A stretch of 64,000 nt of DNA. It comes from Salvia splendens. Its lineage: Eukaryota; Streptophyta; Magnoliopsida; Lamiales; Lamiaceae. The stretch lies in NCBI RefSeq assembly GCF_004379255.2, contig NC_056039.1, forward strand, positions 23,015,883-23,079,882, given 5' to 3'. The position numbers and the translations under genes were made by a program. This document shows positions 11,601-20,313 of the stretch, piece by piece; positions within the stretch are counted from its first letter, which is position 1, and each line of letters opens with the position of its first letter. Below the pieces are notes generated by a model, which did no database searches, was not told the DNA's origin, and saw nothing but the letters and a program-made list of their open reading frames with translations.

Positions 11601-11848
11601 GAGCAGAGATGGCAAGCTTGGAAGCTAGGCAATCAGCTGCAAAGGAAGCATACATGGCTTGTGGCTCCTGTGTGTTGCTTCAATTTCGAGCTTTAGAACA
11701 CGGAGTTATAAAGTTGATCTTCTGCTGCATTTTCTTCATATCCGCCTTGAGGACAAGGCGATTGTTATCGGGGAGGGAGTTGATAGGGACCTCGAGCCCG
11801 AAGCCCAAACGACCAACTAAGCCGTGGCCCGACATCTTTTATTGTTAG
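8687..11848 (+). CDS. Gag / ubiquitin-protease-fragment chimeric ORF (1053 codons)
   Basis: The sole ORF of the element. Residues about 95-175 are a plant retrotransposon gag domain (RFDGENAQDWI..., then W..F...V...F near the end). Residues about 445-510 look like the C-terminal His-box of a USP-type deubiquitinase: NYELYANVVHKG, GHYYSF with His475, WYISDDSRVS with Asp491/492, and a terminal AYILLYAL. These positions match the catalytic His and Asp/Asn of the family, but no Cys-box is present, so it cannot be an active protease alone. Residues about 510-1030 are unrecognised. The ORF runs 68 bp into the 3' LTR. A conventional 3' element end is readable in another frame just before the LTR, so part of this frame may be fortuitous. 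Over 3 kb without a stop in such a young copy suggests real coding. Confidence 0.7.
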   Translation: MAFIQESLQQHALREILVDLRQLVAAHGEFLANFRRHTLTEEPPDSLTERSPPHPPWNTRPPAQQPVAEPPRCWTLPPSITQPPPGFKAEPLPSLRVDPPRFDGENAQDWIHKIQHYYNNQYMPLHDRLYLTQFLFDHPAAEWMTYWEANNKGKGWDDFLLAVRYQFAPGFTLEVNDEEQLGGSSLCAGIPNEVMDADVVSQKFALELVSDDVPSKVGAPSDGVVLSVASKRVTDSLFVTDPSDEALKLCEFSSHEVDGDDALLAVESAQIDAQYMATPTPSDSDYTESCLERQNLLGVGDQNLFRLEQTLTTDGRSIPPRVLSFTVIMNVNGEDCGVEDGAKMDYLVKHGLELPHREKQDEDFVATDIERGMRPQHEDESISTCLQTGSVKSQVPSPCPLNLEMEILLDHFTAKMTKQQGENMKQPYYQISVSCPLSTKLSRQFYAPFSVLGWHSNYELYANVVHKGDTSKAGHYYSFIRLHSTEWYISDDSRVSAADGDEVFEQMAYILLYALHSTLWFTDFILALQSSNGFASLVASQLLPTFELGQGDATILPHDKEGNGSETNGDYKQLQTTISFVPDFTEQCQDEILCGGNGASEADKDPSLTSENNLVADGDEGLFADEYYQFAFWQLLFLCIWLDPSDVLKRKQGRVFLVLLHATIFDHLKEVENNVIMVEGFNSEEESSWIDVVANLGGEIHAASRELGDHVENDLSLDFGIAACGDNEKGCMFVDNRSFYNIGLPRSRLIIGPNIQCFGLLDEFGNYTMRPCLSSAVQVHAFDVTKALQESGGVALCFPIEDEPLLLGYNIDGERVIDGFFSRPWLLNKNQFLLIRLFTTREGMIAYHCGVSKLDEADGVARCLLEFTIGVTGSLKFDSWPPRLFVIIGGGSGLGTRRTWIAAIVDICREANAISREFEEVVLNVMLLMIQAHLLAKRSTRAVYNPGKNPSIKTESSINLESADEGLELQIGAEMASLEARQSAAKEAYMACGSCVLLQFRALEHGVIKLIFCCIFFISALRTRRLLSGRELIGTSSPKPKRPTKPWPDIFYC

Positions 11849-12188
11849 TTTATTATTTAATTTCCTTGTTTAGCTATAGTATTTTTGGAACACAAACCTT
11901 GCTCCTCAAGCAAGATATTTACCGTATTTTAGCATAGGATTTATATAAATCTTTTCGGGTTTTCTTCTTGATTCTTTCCCGAATCGTAGAGTCGAATCAA
12001 GTAGGGTCCGGACTCTATAAATACTAGAGTCCATTAGAGAGTCAAAAACATTGAGAAATAAAGTATAAACTTATTCTCATTCCTGGTTCTGGCGGAAATC
12101 GCCCCCTAGCACCTCAACTAGGGTTTATCTTCCTTTTATTCTCGTGTCAAACGTGCGTGCTCAATCCCGATAGAACAAGGTTCTATCA
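11781..12188 (+). repeat. 3' LTR (408 bp)
   Basis: Nearly identical to 8172-8579. It is followed by the duplicated TACAC. Confidence 0.92.
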
Positions 12189-12337
12189 TACACTATCGAA
12201 TCTCTTCGCTAAAATCACCTCAGAAGATGTACTAAGAGCTATATAGGTTCACTTAATATAAAATCAAGATGTACAATATGAGTATTTGGTATTGAAGTCA
12301 AATACTCATATCACTTTATAAATTTTAATGCAAAGAG

Positions 12338-12739
12338 TGATGTGTTTTGTAAACAAGAGTGAAGTAAAATCAAAATAAGAGTGATGTGTTTTGTAAACAA
12401 GAGTGAAGTAAAATCACAATAAGAGTGATGCGTTTTGTAAACAAGAGTGAAGTAAAATCAGAATAAGAGTGATGTGTTTTGTTAACAAGAGTGAAGTAAA
12501 ATCAGAATAAGAGTGATGTGTTTTGTTAACAAGAGTGATGTAAAATCAGAATAAGAGTGATGTGTTTTGTAAACAAGAGTGAAGTAAAATCACAATAAGA
12601 GTGATGCGTTTTGTAAACAAGAGTGAAGTAAAATCAGAATAAGAGTGATGTGTTTTGTTAACAAGAGTGAAGTAAAATCAGAATAAGAGTGATGTGTTTT
12701 GTTAACAAGAGTGATGTAAAATCAGAATAAGAGTGAATT
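12338..12739. repeat. 44-bp tandem repeat array 1 (element A)
   Basis: About nine copies of a 44-bp unit built on AAGAGTGAAGTAAAATCA, AATAAGAGTGATGTGTTTTG and a GTAAAC or GTTAAC end. Variants cycle in order (CACAAT with GCG; CAGAAT; CAGAAT; GATG with CAGAAT), giving a 176-bp higher-order period repeated about twice. There are no unique spacers. Confidence 0.9.
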
Positions 12740-13171
12740 AATTATTTGGTATTGAAGAGTGATGTACACTATCGATTGGTATCAGATTCTCTTTATAGAC
12801 AGTTCGTATCAGATTCATTTTTCATAATATTTTTATATTTTCAAATCGGATGGTATCAGGCAAAAATCCAACCTGAAATCCGAATGCTCTATGGTACACA
12901 AAATTGGAATTTGAATTCTATGAATTTATAGAAATCGAATTCTAAATCAACAATCTCTTGTACACTATATTCACAGAGCACAATACAACACATGACGTAG
13001 CAGAGTTAGTTGCCAGCCTGAAATTGTTACTGGAGGTCACAGGTGGTGGCATACAACAGCTGATTTGGAAATTTTGTTTCTTATTTGAAAATAAATGTAT
13101 TTCTTAATTATTTCGAGGCCGACGTTGTTAGAGCATCCACTATAAGGCGGACACTTCCAATAATCCCGCCA
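12740..13171. other. Spacer between the two 44-bp arrays
   Basis: AT-rich, no gene. It repeats GATGTACACTATCGATTGGTA (12762-12782), also found at 8151-8171 beside the LTR-element insertion, so part is a local duplication. Near 13131-13172 a stretch starting TTAGAGCATCCACTATAAGG looks like the end of a common plant PIF/Harbinger- or hAT-type MITE. Confidence 0.5.
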
Positions 13172-14006
13172 AAGAGTGATGTGTTTTGTAAATTTTAATG
13201 CAAAGAGTGATGTGTTTTGTAAACAAGAGTGAAGTAAAATCAAAATAAGAGTGATGTGTTTTGTTAACAAGAGTGAAGTAAAATCACAATAAGAGTGATG
13301 CGTTTTGTAAACAAGAGTGAAGTAAAATCAGAATAAGAGTGATGCGTTTTGTTAACAAGAGTGAAGTAAAATCAGAATAAGAGTGATGTGTTTTGTTAAC
13401 AAGAGTGATGTAAAATCAGAATAAGAGTGTGTGTTTTGTTAACAAGAGTGAAGTAAAATCAAAATAAGAGTGATGTGTTTTGTTAACAAGAGTGAAGTAA
13501 AATCACAATAAGAGTGATGCGTTTTGTAAACAAGAGTGAAGTAAAATCAGAATAAGAGTGATGCGTTTTGTTAACAAGAGTGAAGTAAAATCAGAATAAG
13601 AGTGATGTGTTTTGTTAACAAGAGTGATGTAAAATCAGAATAAGAGTGATGTGTTTTGTTAACAAGAGTGAAGTAAAATCAAAATAAGAGTGATGTGTTT
13701 TGTTAACAAGAGTGATGTAAAATCACAATAAGAGTGATGCGTTTTGTAAACAAGAGTGAAGTAAAATCAGAATAAGAGTGATGCGTTTTGTTAACAAGAG
13801 TGAAGTAAAATCAGAATAAGAGTGATGTGTTTTGTTAACAAGAGTGATGTAAAATCAGAATAAGAGTGATGTGTTTTGTTAACAAGAGTGATGTAAAATC
13901 ATGCTAAGAGTGATGTATTTTGTAAACAAGAGTGAAGTAAAATCAGAATAAGAGTGATGTGTTTTGTTAACAAGAGTGAAGTAAAATCATGCTAAGAGTG
14001 ATGTGC
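13172..14006. repeat. 44-bp tandem repeat array 2 (element A)
   Basis: About 19 copies of the same 44-bp unit, with the same ordered variants as array 1. The last units carry the CATGCT variant that is standard in element B, linking the two elements. One unit is shortened near 13425-13435. Confidence 0.9.
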
Positions 14007-14262
14007 AATTTTTTTTAGTTTCATCTTCATAATCTTGCAAATATGCAATTCACAAGTGCTTAACAAACTGCAAATCTTGCAAATCATACAATTCACACGC
14101 ACACAAATTCCTACTTGTATTCCAATCACAACATACAATTTCCAGCTGCGTAGATCAAACAATACCAAAATAGTTCATACTTACAATTTACAATAATCAT
14201 CCAATGAAATTATAGCCATGTATCACAAACTAGAATCGCCATTAACGAGGTGCTATCACAAA

Positions 14263-14613
14263 CTAGAATCGATCAAAATGTTCGATTCTATGAACAGTGC
14301 AAATGATCAATTTCATAGTAATCTTAATTTGAATAGCATAAATCGCATGAATCCACCATAGTTCTTTCTTATAGAGATCAGATCTTGCAGATACGATCAA
14401 ATAATTGACGAAATATGGATGAATTGCAATTGCTAAATGCCGCTGTAACGTGGCGAATGCGCCGGGGAGCCCTGCGCCCGCTGCACAGGTTGAAGGTTTG
14501 AGCGTGGTGTTGGTAGGGTGGAGGCGGATGATGAGTTCGGCGGCGGAGCCTACATCGTCGCCGCCTTCATCGGTGAAGAACAGCGAGTCGCCGGGGGAGA
14601 AGACCATTTTCAT
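14263..14613 (-). pseudogene. Gene-like fragment near the right end of element A
   Basis: The start MVFSPGDSLFFTDEGG (ATG about 14607) and the next roughly 45 codons (14607-14440) are GC-rich compared with the AT-rich surroundings, and codon use looks coding-like. The remainder is AT-rich and looks like intron or non-coding sequence. I do not recognise the product. It may be a captured first exon. It lies just inside the right terminal region of element A. Confidence 0.3.
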
Positions 14614-14818
14614 AATGAGAATGAAAGGAATCTGCGTAATTCATTTAAATTTGATAATTTAATTTCCAAAAATACCCTTGGCCTATTTTACATTATTAAA
14701 ATAATTAATATTTATTTCATTAAGATGTGTGGCTGAGATTTGTTCTCTAGTTATACACTTAAGATTAGTTATACCTTGATCACTATCCTATATATATATA
14801 TATGTATATATATATATA

Positions 14819-15080
14819 GGGATGTATTTATTTCCTTTTTGTATCTTTTTGTTCTATTGTTCTTTTTAATCTCAGCCCCACGATTTTATCATCGTACGGT
14901 TAGATTGATGCCACGTGTCATTTAATAATGCAGATTTTCAGTTGAATAATGCACACCGACTAATAATGCAAATTTTTCGTCAAAATAATGAAGATCATCA
15001 CAACCATCCAATTCAAGGATCCAAGGGCTGTGATTAAAAAGAACATTGGACTGAAAAGCTGCGAAGGACTTTAACACATC
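14819..15080 (-). mobile_element. Short TA-flanked element, family 1, copy 2
   Basis: Opposite-orientation relative of 6837-7155. It shares GGGATGTATT, TTTTTAATCTC, CCACGATTTT, GCCACGTGTCATTTAATAAT and the TGCACACCGACTAATAATGC block, with only one copy of the internal repeat. It sits between TA runs, immediately between elements A and B. Confidence 0.7.
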
Positions 15081-15096
15081 TATATATATATATATA

Positions 15097-17281
15097 GTAG
15101 TAATCTAGGGCAAGTGCCGATTAACTACATAACTAGAGAACAAATCACAGCCACAAGATCAAGAAAATCAAAGGCTATTATTAATACATGTAATTTTCGA
15201 ATTTAAGGAGAAATTAGTTCCCTCAATCACAAATTTACTCTACAATAACAAGGCGGGGGTATAATGGTCATTGCATAGCCAAAATTAGTTAGGTTACGTC
15301 GGCAAATTGAATTCATTTGAAAAAGAACCGCGATTATTCTTCTCTCTTCTCCTCTTCTCTGTTTTGGAAAATTGAAACCGCGATTCAAGCTATCGCCATC
15401 GTCGTCGGCGTCGCCATGAATCTACAGATATTTATTTCTCTAGTTTTATCTCTTCTTGTTTCAAAATCTGTAATCTTCGGTGGTTGTGATTGTTAATTAT
15501 GTAAATTGCAACTTTTTGCTTTTTTTTTTTGGTTGTTCTACGAGAGTTGGAGGATCTAATTATATGTTCCAAGAGAAATACTCAGTTGCTAGATTTAATA
15601 ATTGGAACGAGTTTTTCAAAAATAAGAGAATGATAATTTCGCCAATCCATAATCTCCACTGAACATTTAGAACTTATTGGCTGCAGTCTCTGCAACTGCG
15701 CCTGAATTATCATTTGCTGACAGTAGTTACACAATTGTAATGCAAAAAGAACAGTATATCCTATTCAATTTCTGGTGTTATGCTAAAATACAGTCCCTAT
15801 TTACATATATATATAGAAGTGTTATAGTCATGTGTTTTGTAAACAATAGTGAAGTAAAACCATACTAATAGTCTAATAGTGATGTGACAACAGTGAAGTG
15901 AAATCATGCTAATAGTGATGTGTTTTATTAACAACAGTGAAGTAAAATCATGCTGATAGTGATGTATTTTGTTAACACCAGTGAAGTAAAATCATGCTAA
16001 TAGTGATGTGTTTTGTAAACAACAGTGAAGTAAAATCATGCTAATAGTGATGTGTTTTGTAAACAACAGTGAAGTAAAATCATGCTAATAGTGATGTGTT
16101 TTGTAAACAACAGTGAAGCAAAATCATGCTAATAGTGATATGTTTTGTTAACAACAGTGAAGTAAAATGATGCATGCTAATAGTGATGTGTTTTGTAAAC
16201 AACAGTGAAGTAAAATCATGCTAATAGTGATGTGTTTTGTTAACAACAGTGAAGTAAAATCATGCTAATAGTGATATGTTTTGTTAACAACAGTGAAGTA
16301 AAATCATGCTAATAGTGATGTTTTTTGTAAACAACAATGAAGTAAAATCATGCTAATAGTGATGTGTTTTGTAAACAACAGTGAAGTAAAATCATGCTAA
16401 TAGTGATGTGTTTTGTTAACAATAATGAAGTAAAATCATGCTAATAGTAATGTGTTTTGTTAACAACAGTGAAGTAAAATCATGCTAATATGGATGAAAT
16501 CATCTATTGACTAATTTATTACTAGTATTTCCTATTGATCGGTATGCAATAACAAAAGTCACGACGAGATTTCATTTCTAGGCAAAAGGGTGGTTATTAT
16601 ATATTCATTTCTTTACACACCAATTTCCATCGCAATTTTGTTACATATCTTATTCTTCCGTCACAAATTCTGTTACATATCTTATTCTTCCATCACAAAT
16701 TCATCATTTTCGAGGAATTGGAAATAATACTGGATGAGAAAAAGGAAATGATAATGGCGGAATTACATTATAATGAATTGTTTTACATCAAGAAATGATT
16801 CTGCAATTACATTTTCCCCCTCATCTTCCCCTACCATCGCAGATTCTCTTTCCTTCCACACATTCACATTTGGTAAAACCTAGGCAACCCGACATCCACT
16901 CTTTCTTCTCCGACATACAACCGGTGCATGCATCGGCGTTTTGGCAAACTACTCTGGGTACGCTACTCACACCCCAAATTGAAGGGGAGATTATGTTTTT
17001 ACCACAGAATTGAACGCAACTTTATTCCGGAATTCTCGCCCAATTTTTCCGTTTTTATTCATTCTACAATTCAATTCAATTTGGAAGGAGATATCGAAGG
17101 AGATTTGGAAGGAGAAGGAAGCCACGTAATTTCTTCTTTAAATTTCATAATGTAATTTCCAAAAATACCCTTGGTCTATTTTATATTATTAAAATAAATA
17201 ATATTTGTTTCATTTATTTGTGTGGCTGAGATTTGTTCTCTAGTTATACACTTAAAATTAGTTATATCTTGATCACTAACC

Positions 17282-17282
<1 letters not shown>
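15097..17282. mobile_element. Composite TIR element B with 44-bp repeat array
   Basis: Related to element A at both ends: TAACTAGAGAACAAATCACA on the left (15126-15149) and its inverted counterpart on the right (about 17215-17260), plus the shared CCAAAAATACCCTTGG block. It is flanked by (TA)n. The interior has a pyrimidine-rich tract and a short GCCATCGTCGTCGG-like piece as in A, then unrelated DNA, a 44-bp array (15835-16490) and about 640 bp of unrecognised sequence (16500-17140). It has no transposase or OEP7-like gene. Confidence 0.65.
15835..16490. repeat. 44-bp tandem repeat array (element B)
   Basis: About 15 copies of a 44-bp unit built on AACAGTGAAGTAAAATCATG and CTAATAGTGATGTGTTTTGT, ending GTAAAC or GTTAAC. 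It has the same length and backbone as the arrays in element A but a different fixed variant (CATGCTAATAG). Confidence 0.9.
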
Positions 17283-17314
<32 letters not shown>

Positions 17315-17317
<3 letters not shown>

Positions 17318-17599
17318 AGATGATCAAAATAAGTATGTGTTTATATCCAGAAATGCAGACCAAATCTTGGCTCTAGGATTAGATGATCTAATGGTCAATA
17401 ATTAACCAAAAACACGGAAGGTCATAATTAAACAATTTTAGGTCATATTATAATATTTGGGTTTAATGTCATGCTAAGATCGTTTTAGGTCATGCTTTGT
17501 AAGCATGACCTAAAAATTACCTAATTATGACATAAAAGTGCCCTAATTATGATATTGTTCTGCGTTTCTGTATTTAAATCTAGTTTTGCATAGATCAAA

Positions 17600-17603
<4 letters not shown>
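17315..17603 (+). mobile_element. Short TA-flanked element, family 2, complete copy
   Basis: Ends GGGAGATGATC and GATCAAAACCC, between (TA)n tracts. The centre has a hairpin with perfect 15-bp arms TTTTAGGTCATGCTT / AAGCATGACCTAAAA and a 3-nt loop (17483-17515), kept in the other copy at 6630-6809. MITE-like; superfamily not determined. Confidence 0.7.
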
Positions 17604-17643
<40 letters not shown>

Positions 17644-17710
17644 AGATTAAAGTTTGTAGTTTGTATTATAGATAGGAATTTGTATTTGATCACACCTCTA
17701 TATATATATA

Positions 17711-18108
17711 GGTTTGTGATTAATTGAGGTTTTTTAGCCGAATTGATAATTGAGATGCATTATCAGCCACTCATTTTTATTAAATGAGTGGTCCAGAATT
17801 TGTCACATGGAAAATATTTTTAGATTAATTAATTATGTAATGGCAGAATGGTAATTTCATGGTACATTTTATTCAATAAATACTTTTTTTTAATTTTAAT
17901 TTTAATTTTTTTAAAATTTTATTTTTAACATCTACATATACAATTCATGTCAACTATACACATATAATGTCAACTATATGTACAATCCATGTCAACTACA
18001 TATACAATTTATGTCAACTACATTCATATAATGTCAACTACATATACAAATCATGTCAACTATGCATATATAATGTCAACTATAAGTTAATCTCAACCAA
18101 ATAGGACC
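17711..18108. mobile_element. Short TA-flanked element with ATGTCAACTA repeats
   Basis: Bounded by TA microsatellites. It has a T/A-rich middle and seven copies of ATGTCAACTA within CATATACAAT- and ACATATAAT-containing units (about 17930-18080). A different roughly 57-bp remnant fills 17642-17698 between two TA tracts. No coding. Confidence 0.5.
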
Positions 18109-18129
18109 ATATATATATATATATATATA

Positions 18130-19119
18130 ATTGGCCGTTAAAAGAGCATTTATATATCATATCCTTTATATTATGGTATTTTGACCATTTTGTGTGATTT
18201 ATCCAAGAAAAACATGTGAAAACAAGCCAAAAACGCATTTATCCCTCAAGGTAAGGTGAACAAATGAAGGACTTCAGAATGTCAACAGTAAGTCAACTGC
18301 CAAGGAACTCCAAATTCTTTGAAATGGATATCATTCTCTTTGTCTTCAAAAGAGCTTCGCATGGGTACTTTGCACGTGTCAATCGAAGTTTGTTAGAGAA
18401 AGTTATGACCGTTTTACGTAGACTGCACGGGAGCCAGTACAATTTCGGTGACTCGCCGAAAAGTACCGTTTTTCCAGAATCATTTCGGTGACTCACCGAC
18501 CCGCTGAAACCTACATGGACGATTTCAACTCAAATTGGACTTCTACCTATAAAAGGGCACCAAACACGACTCCGTTTAGCTAGATTAATCGAAAGATAGC
18601 TAGTGTTACGTGGTTAAAGGAACGAGTATAACACATATGTTTATCTACACTGGAGAGATGGGACCTTTGTGAGGGCTTGGGTCTTATGAGCTTAAGGAGT
18701 TATAATCTAATCTATTAGAATGAAACTTTGGTATTTAGAGTTTAATTTACTGGATAGGTGCACTTGAGAAATGGCTTACCCTAGGGTCACGACTTTCCTA
18801 GCAATCATGGAGAAGCAAATATGTAATAGGTTTAGTTAATTGAATTAAGACTAAGACTTGTACGTTGAATTTAAAGCTCTGCCTCTCCCCATATTTCATC
18901 ACAAACCAAATTGTCAATTGCTTTGTTTACTTTTACTGCTATAATTATTGCTTTAGAATAGATACCAAACATCATTGTACTGTCTAGATAGTGAACAATT
19001 ACAATTCGAGGTACTCAAGTGCTTTTTAGTCTATGTGGATATGATATTCTAGCTTGCCTTATACTGCGATAGCTCCGTACACTTGCGGAATATTGCTTGT
19101 GCTAAATTTAGGCGAGTCA
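18130..19119 (+). repeat. 5' LTR of a Tat-like gypsy element (start uncertain)
   Basis: Lies directly upstream of a tRNA-Asp PBS. It contains a TATA box, CTATAAAAGGG, at 18547-18557. A block GAGCTTCGCATGGGTA with AGAAAGTTATGACCGTTTTA (about 18350-18416) is shared with the LTR at 39219-40152. The 5' boundary is not clear; it probably begins just after the TA run ending near 18129. Confidence 0.6.
18547..18557 (+). promoter_or_regulatory. LTR TATA box
   Basis: CTATAAAAGGG in the Tat-like LTR. It is probably inert now because the downstream gag is broken. Confidence 0.5.
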
Positions 19120-19125
19120 AGTTTT

Positions 19126-19144
19126 TGGCGCCGTTACCGGGGAT
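19126..19144 (+). other. Primer-binding site, tRNA-Asp type
   Basis: TGGCGCCGTTACCGGGGAT, one mismatch to the complement of the plant tRNA-Asp 3' end. The Athila element at 41852-55339 uses the same tRNA with a perfect match. Confidence 0.85.
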
Positions 19145-19276
19145 TAATTAAGTTTAGCTTGATATTTTGAAGAATTCGATTTGCCAGTTTAGACATTATT
19201 GCTTTGTTTTTGTTTTGTTCTATTCTTCTTATTTTCGAATCGACTGTCTTTTTTATTTTTCTGTTGGTAGGAGTGT

Positions 19277-19845
19277 ATGCACACGCGCTCCTCCACTCAA
19301 CCTCTTGAAAAATTAGACCTTGAGTTGGAAGCAACCGTCCGACAAATAAGAAGACAGCGAAGGCCCCCTTGGACAGAACAGTAGCAACGGATAACAACAG
19401 GAATAACAACAACAATAACAACAACAATAACAACAACAACAATAGCCCTCATCCTCCTCCAAACTATGCACAAATCATTCTTCAACTCCAGGAGCAAGTA
19501 GAACAAACGAAGCGAGAAAGGGAGGAGGAGCAACTGAAAGCAGCACCAGTGCATAACACTTTTGCGAATGTAGATGTTCTGGAGCCACCAATTGATACGA
19601 AGGTGGATGCTAACACCTTCGAGCTGAATACTGCACTAATTCAAATGGTGCAGCAAAATCCATTTTTGGAAGGCCTAGTGAGGACCCAAATCGACATATC
19701 AGCAAGCTCTTGGAGATAGCCAACACCATCAAACAAAATGGAGTGCCGAGAGATACCATTAAGCTGAGGTTATTTTCCTTGTCCCTCTTGGATGATGCGA
19801 AGGACTGGTATGAGAATTTGCCACTCGGCTCAGTTTATTGCATGG
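19277..19845 (+). pseudogene. Broken Tat/Athila-type gag, truncated
   Basis: Starts MHTRSSTQPLEKL at 19277 and meets an in-frame TAG at 19382. The reading then continues in another frame through an AAC-repeat polyasparagine tract, and shifts again near 19670-19710 into a sequence with KLLEIANTIKQNGVP and DAKDWYENLP, typical of the plant Retrotrans_gag domain. Coding ends abruptly at about 19845, where a MITE-like sequence begins. No pol or 3' LTR follows. Confidence 0.75.
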
Positions 19846-19847
19846 AC

Positions 19848-20116
19848 GAGCGATCGGCTACCTGATTTTTAAATTTTTTTTTCCCATTTCATTTTTTTTC
19901 TATATTTTTTTTCTCCAATTCATTACGTTGTTGTTGTTGTTTTTTGGTATTTTTTTTCTCGGGATGGCTAGGGCATTGGCTGGGCTATTGCTAGGCTGTT
20001 GCTGTGCTAGGTCATTGGCTAGGCTGTGGAAAGTGCATGTTGATGTGGCAGGAGGAATTTTTGGCTGGGCTATTGCTAGGCTGTGGCTAGGGCGAAGCTA
20101 TTGTTGATGCTCTAAG
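19848..20116. mobile_element. MITE-like relic ending in GATGCTCTAA
   Basis: A T-rich stretch followed by repeated GGCTGGGCTATTGCTAGGCT-like units and a GATGCTCTAA end. This composition and end resemble widespread plant PIF/Harbinger-type MITEs starting TTAGAGCATC. It directly truncates the gag relic. Left end not well defined. Confidence 0.45.
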
Positions 20117-20313
20117 AGAAAAGATAAACGTACATAAATTCTACATACATAATACCCTTTAATTTTTCAATCAGACCGAACCGGGTTTTTTTATTAATTA
20201 TGTTGTTTACTTCCTAAATTACCACTTGTTATATTTAAAATCTTAAAAACACTTTAATTGGGTATTTAAATATCTCATCAAATTAAGCATATTTAATACT
20301 CTTTCTACATACA

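Larger units (their letters stand above)
8172..12188 (+). mobile_element. Young non-autonomous LTR retrotransposon with chimeric ORF
   Basis: Two 408-bp LTRs (8172-8579 and 11781-12188), both TGATAGGGAC...GTTCTATCA, flanked by a perfect 5-bp duplication TACAC (8167-8171 and 12189-12193). The only LTR difference I see is G/T near 8452/12061, so the insertion is very recent. A purine-rich tract (GGGGAGGGAGT) precedes the 3' LTR. The internal region holds one long ORF with a gag domain but no protease, reverse transcriptase or integrase, so it must be mobilised in trans. Confidence 0.92.
7306..14788. mobile_element. Composite TIR element A with captured gene and 44-bp repeats
   Basis: The left end (GGGTAGTGATC) and right end (GATCACTATCC) are inverted and both touch (TA)n. 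Inside each end, ATAACTAGAGAACAAATC followed by CAGCCACA recurs in inverted orientation (7340-7366 and about 14716-14755). Element B (15097-17282) has the same two ends, the same CTTCTCTCTTCTCCTCTTCT tract and the same kind of 44-bp array, which supports one family. Between the ends are an OEP7-like gene (7715-7951), a later LTR-element insertion (8172-12188), two arrays (12338-12739 and 13172-14006) and a gene-like fragment (14263-14613). No transposase is visible, so it is non-autonomous. Superfamily unknown; treating it as one unit is inference from element B. Confidence 0.6.

Noticed and set aside
12338..16490. 44-bp regular arrays resembling CRISPR
   Set aside because: The whole 44-bp unit repeats with no unique spacers, and this is a plant nuclear region; it is a minisatellite.
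19126..19144. Possible tRNA gene piece (also 53822-53839)
   Set aside because: Only the complement of the tRNA-Asp 3' end is present, at the right distance from an LTR; it is a primer-binding site.
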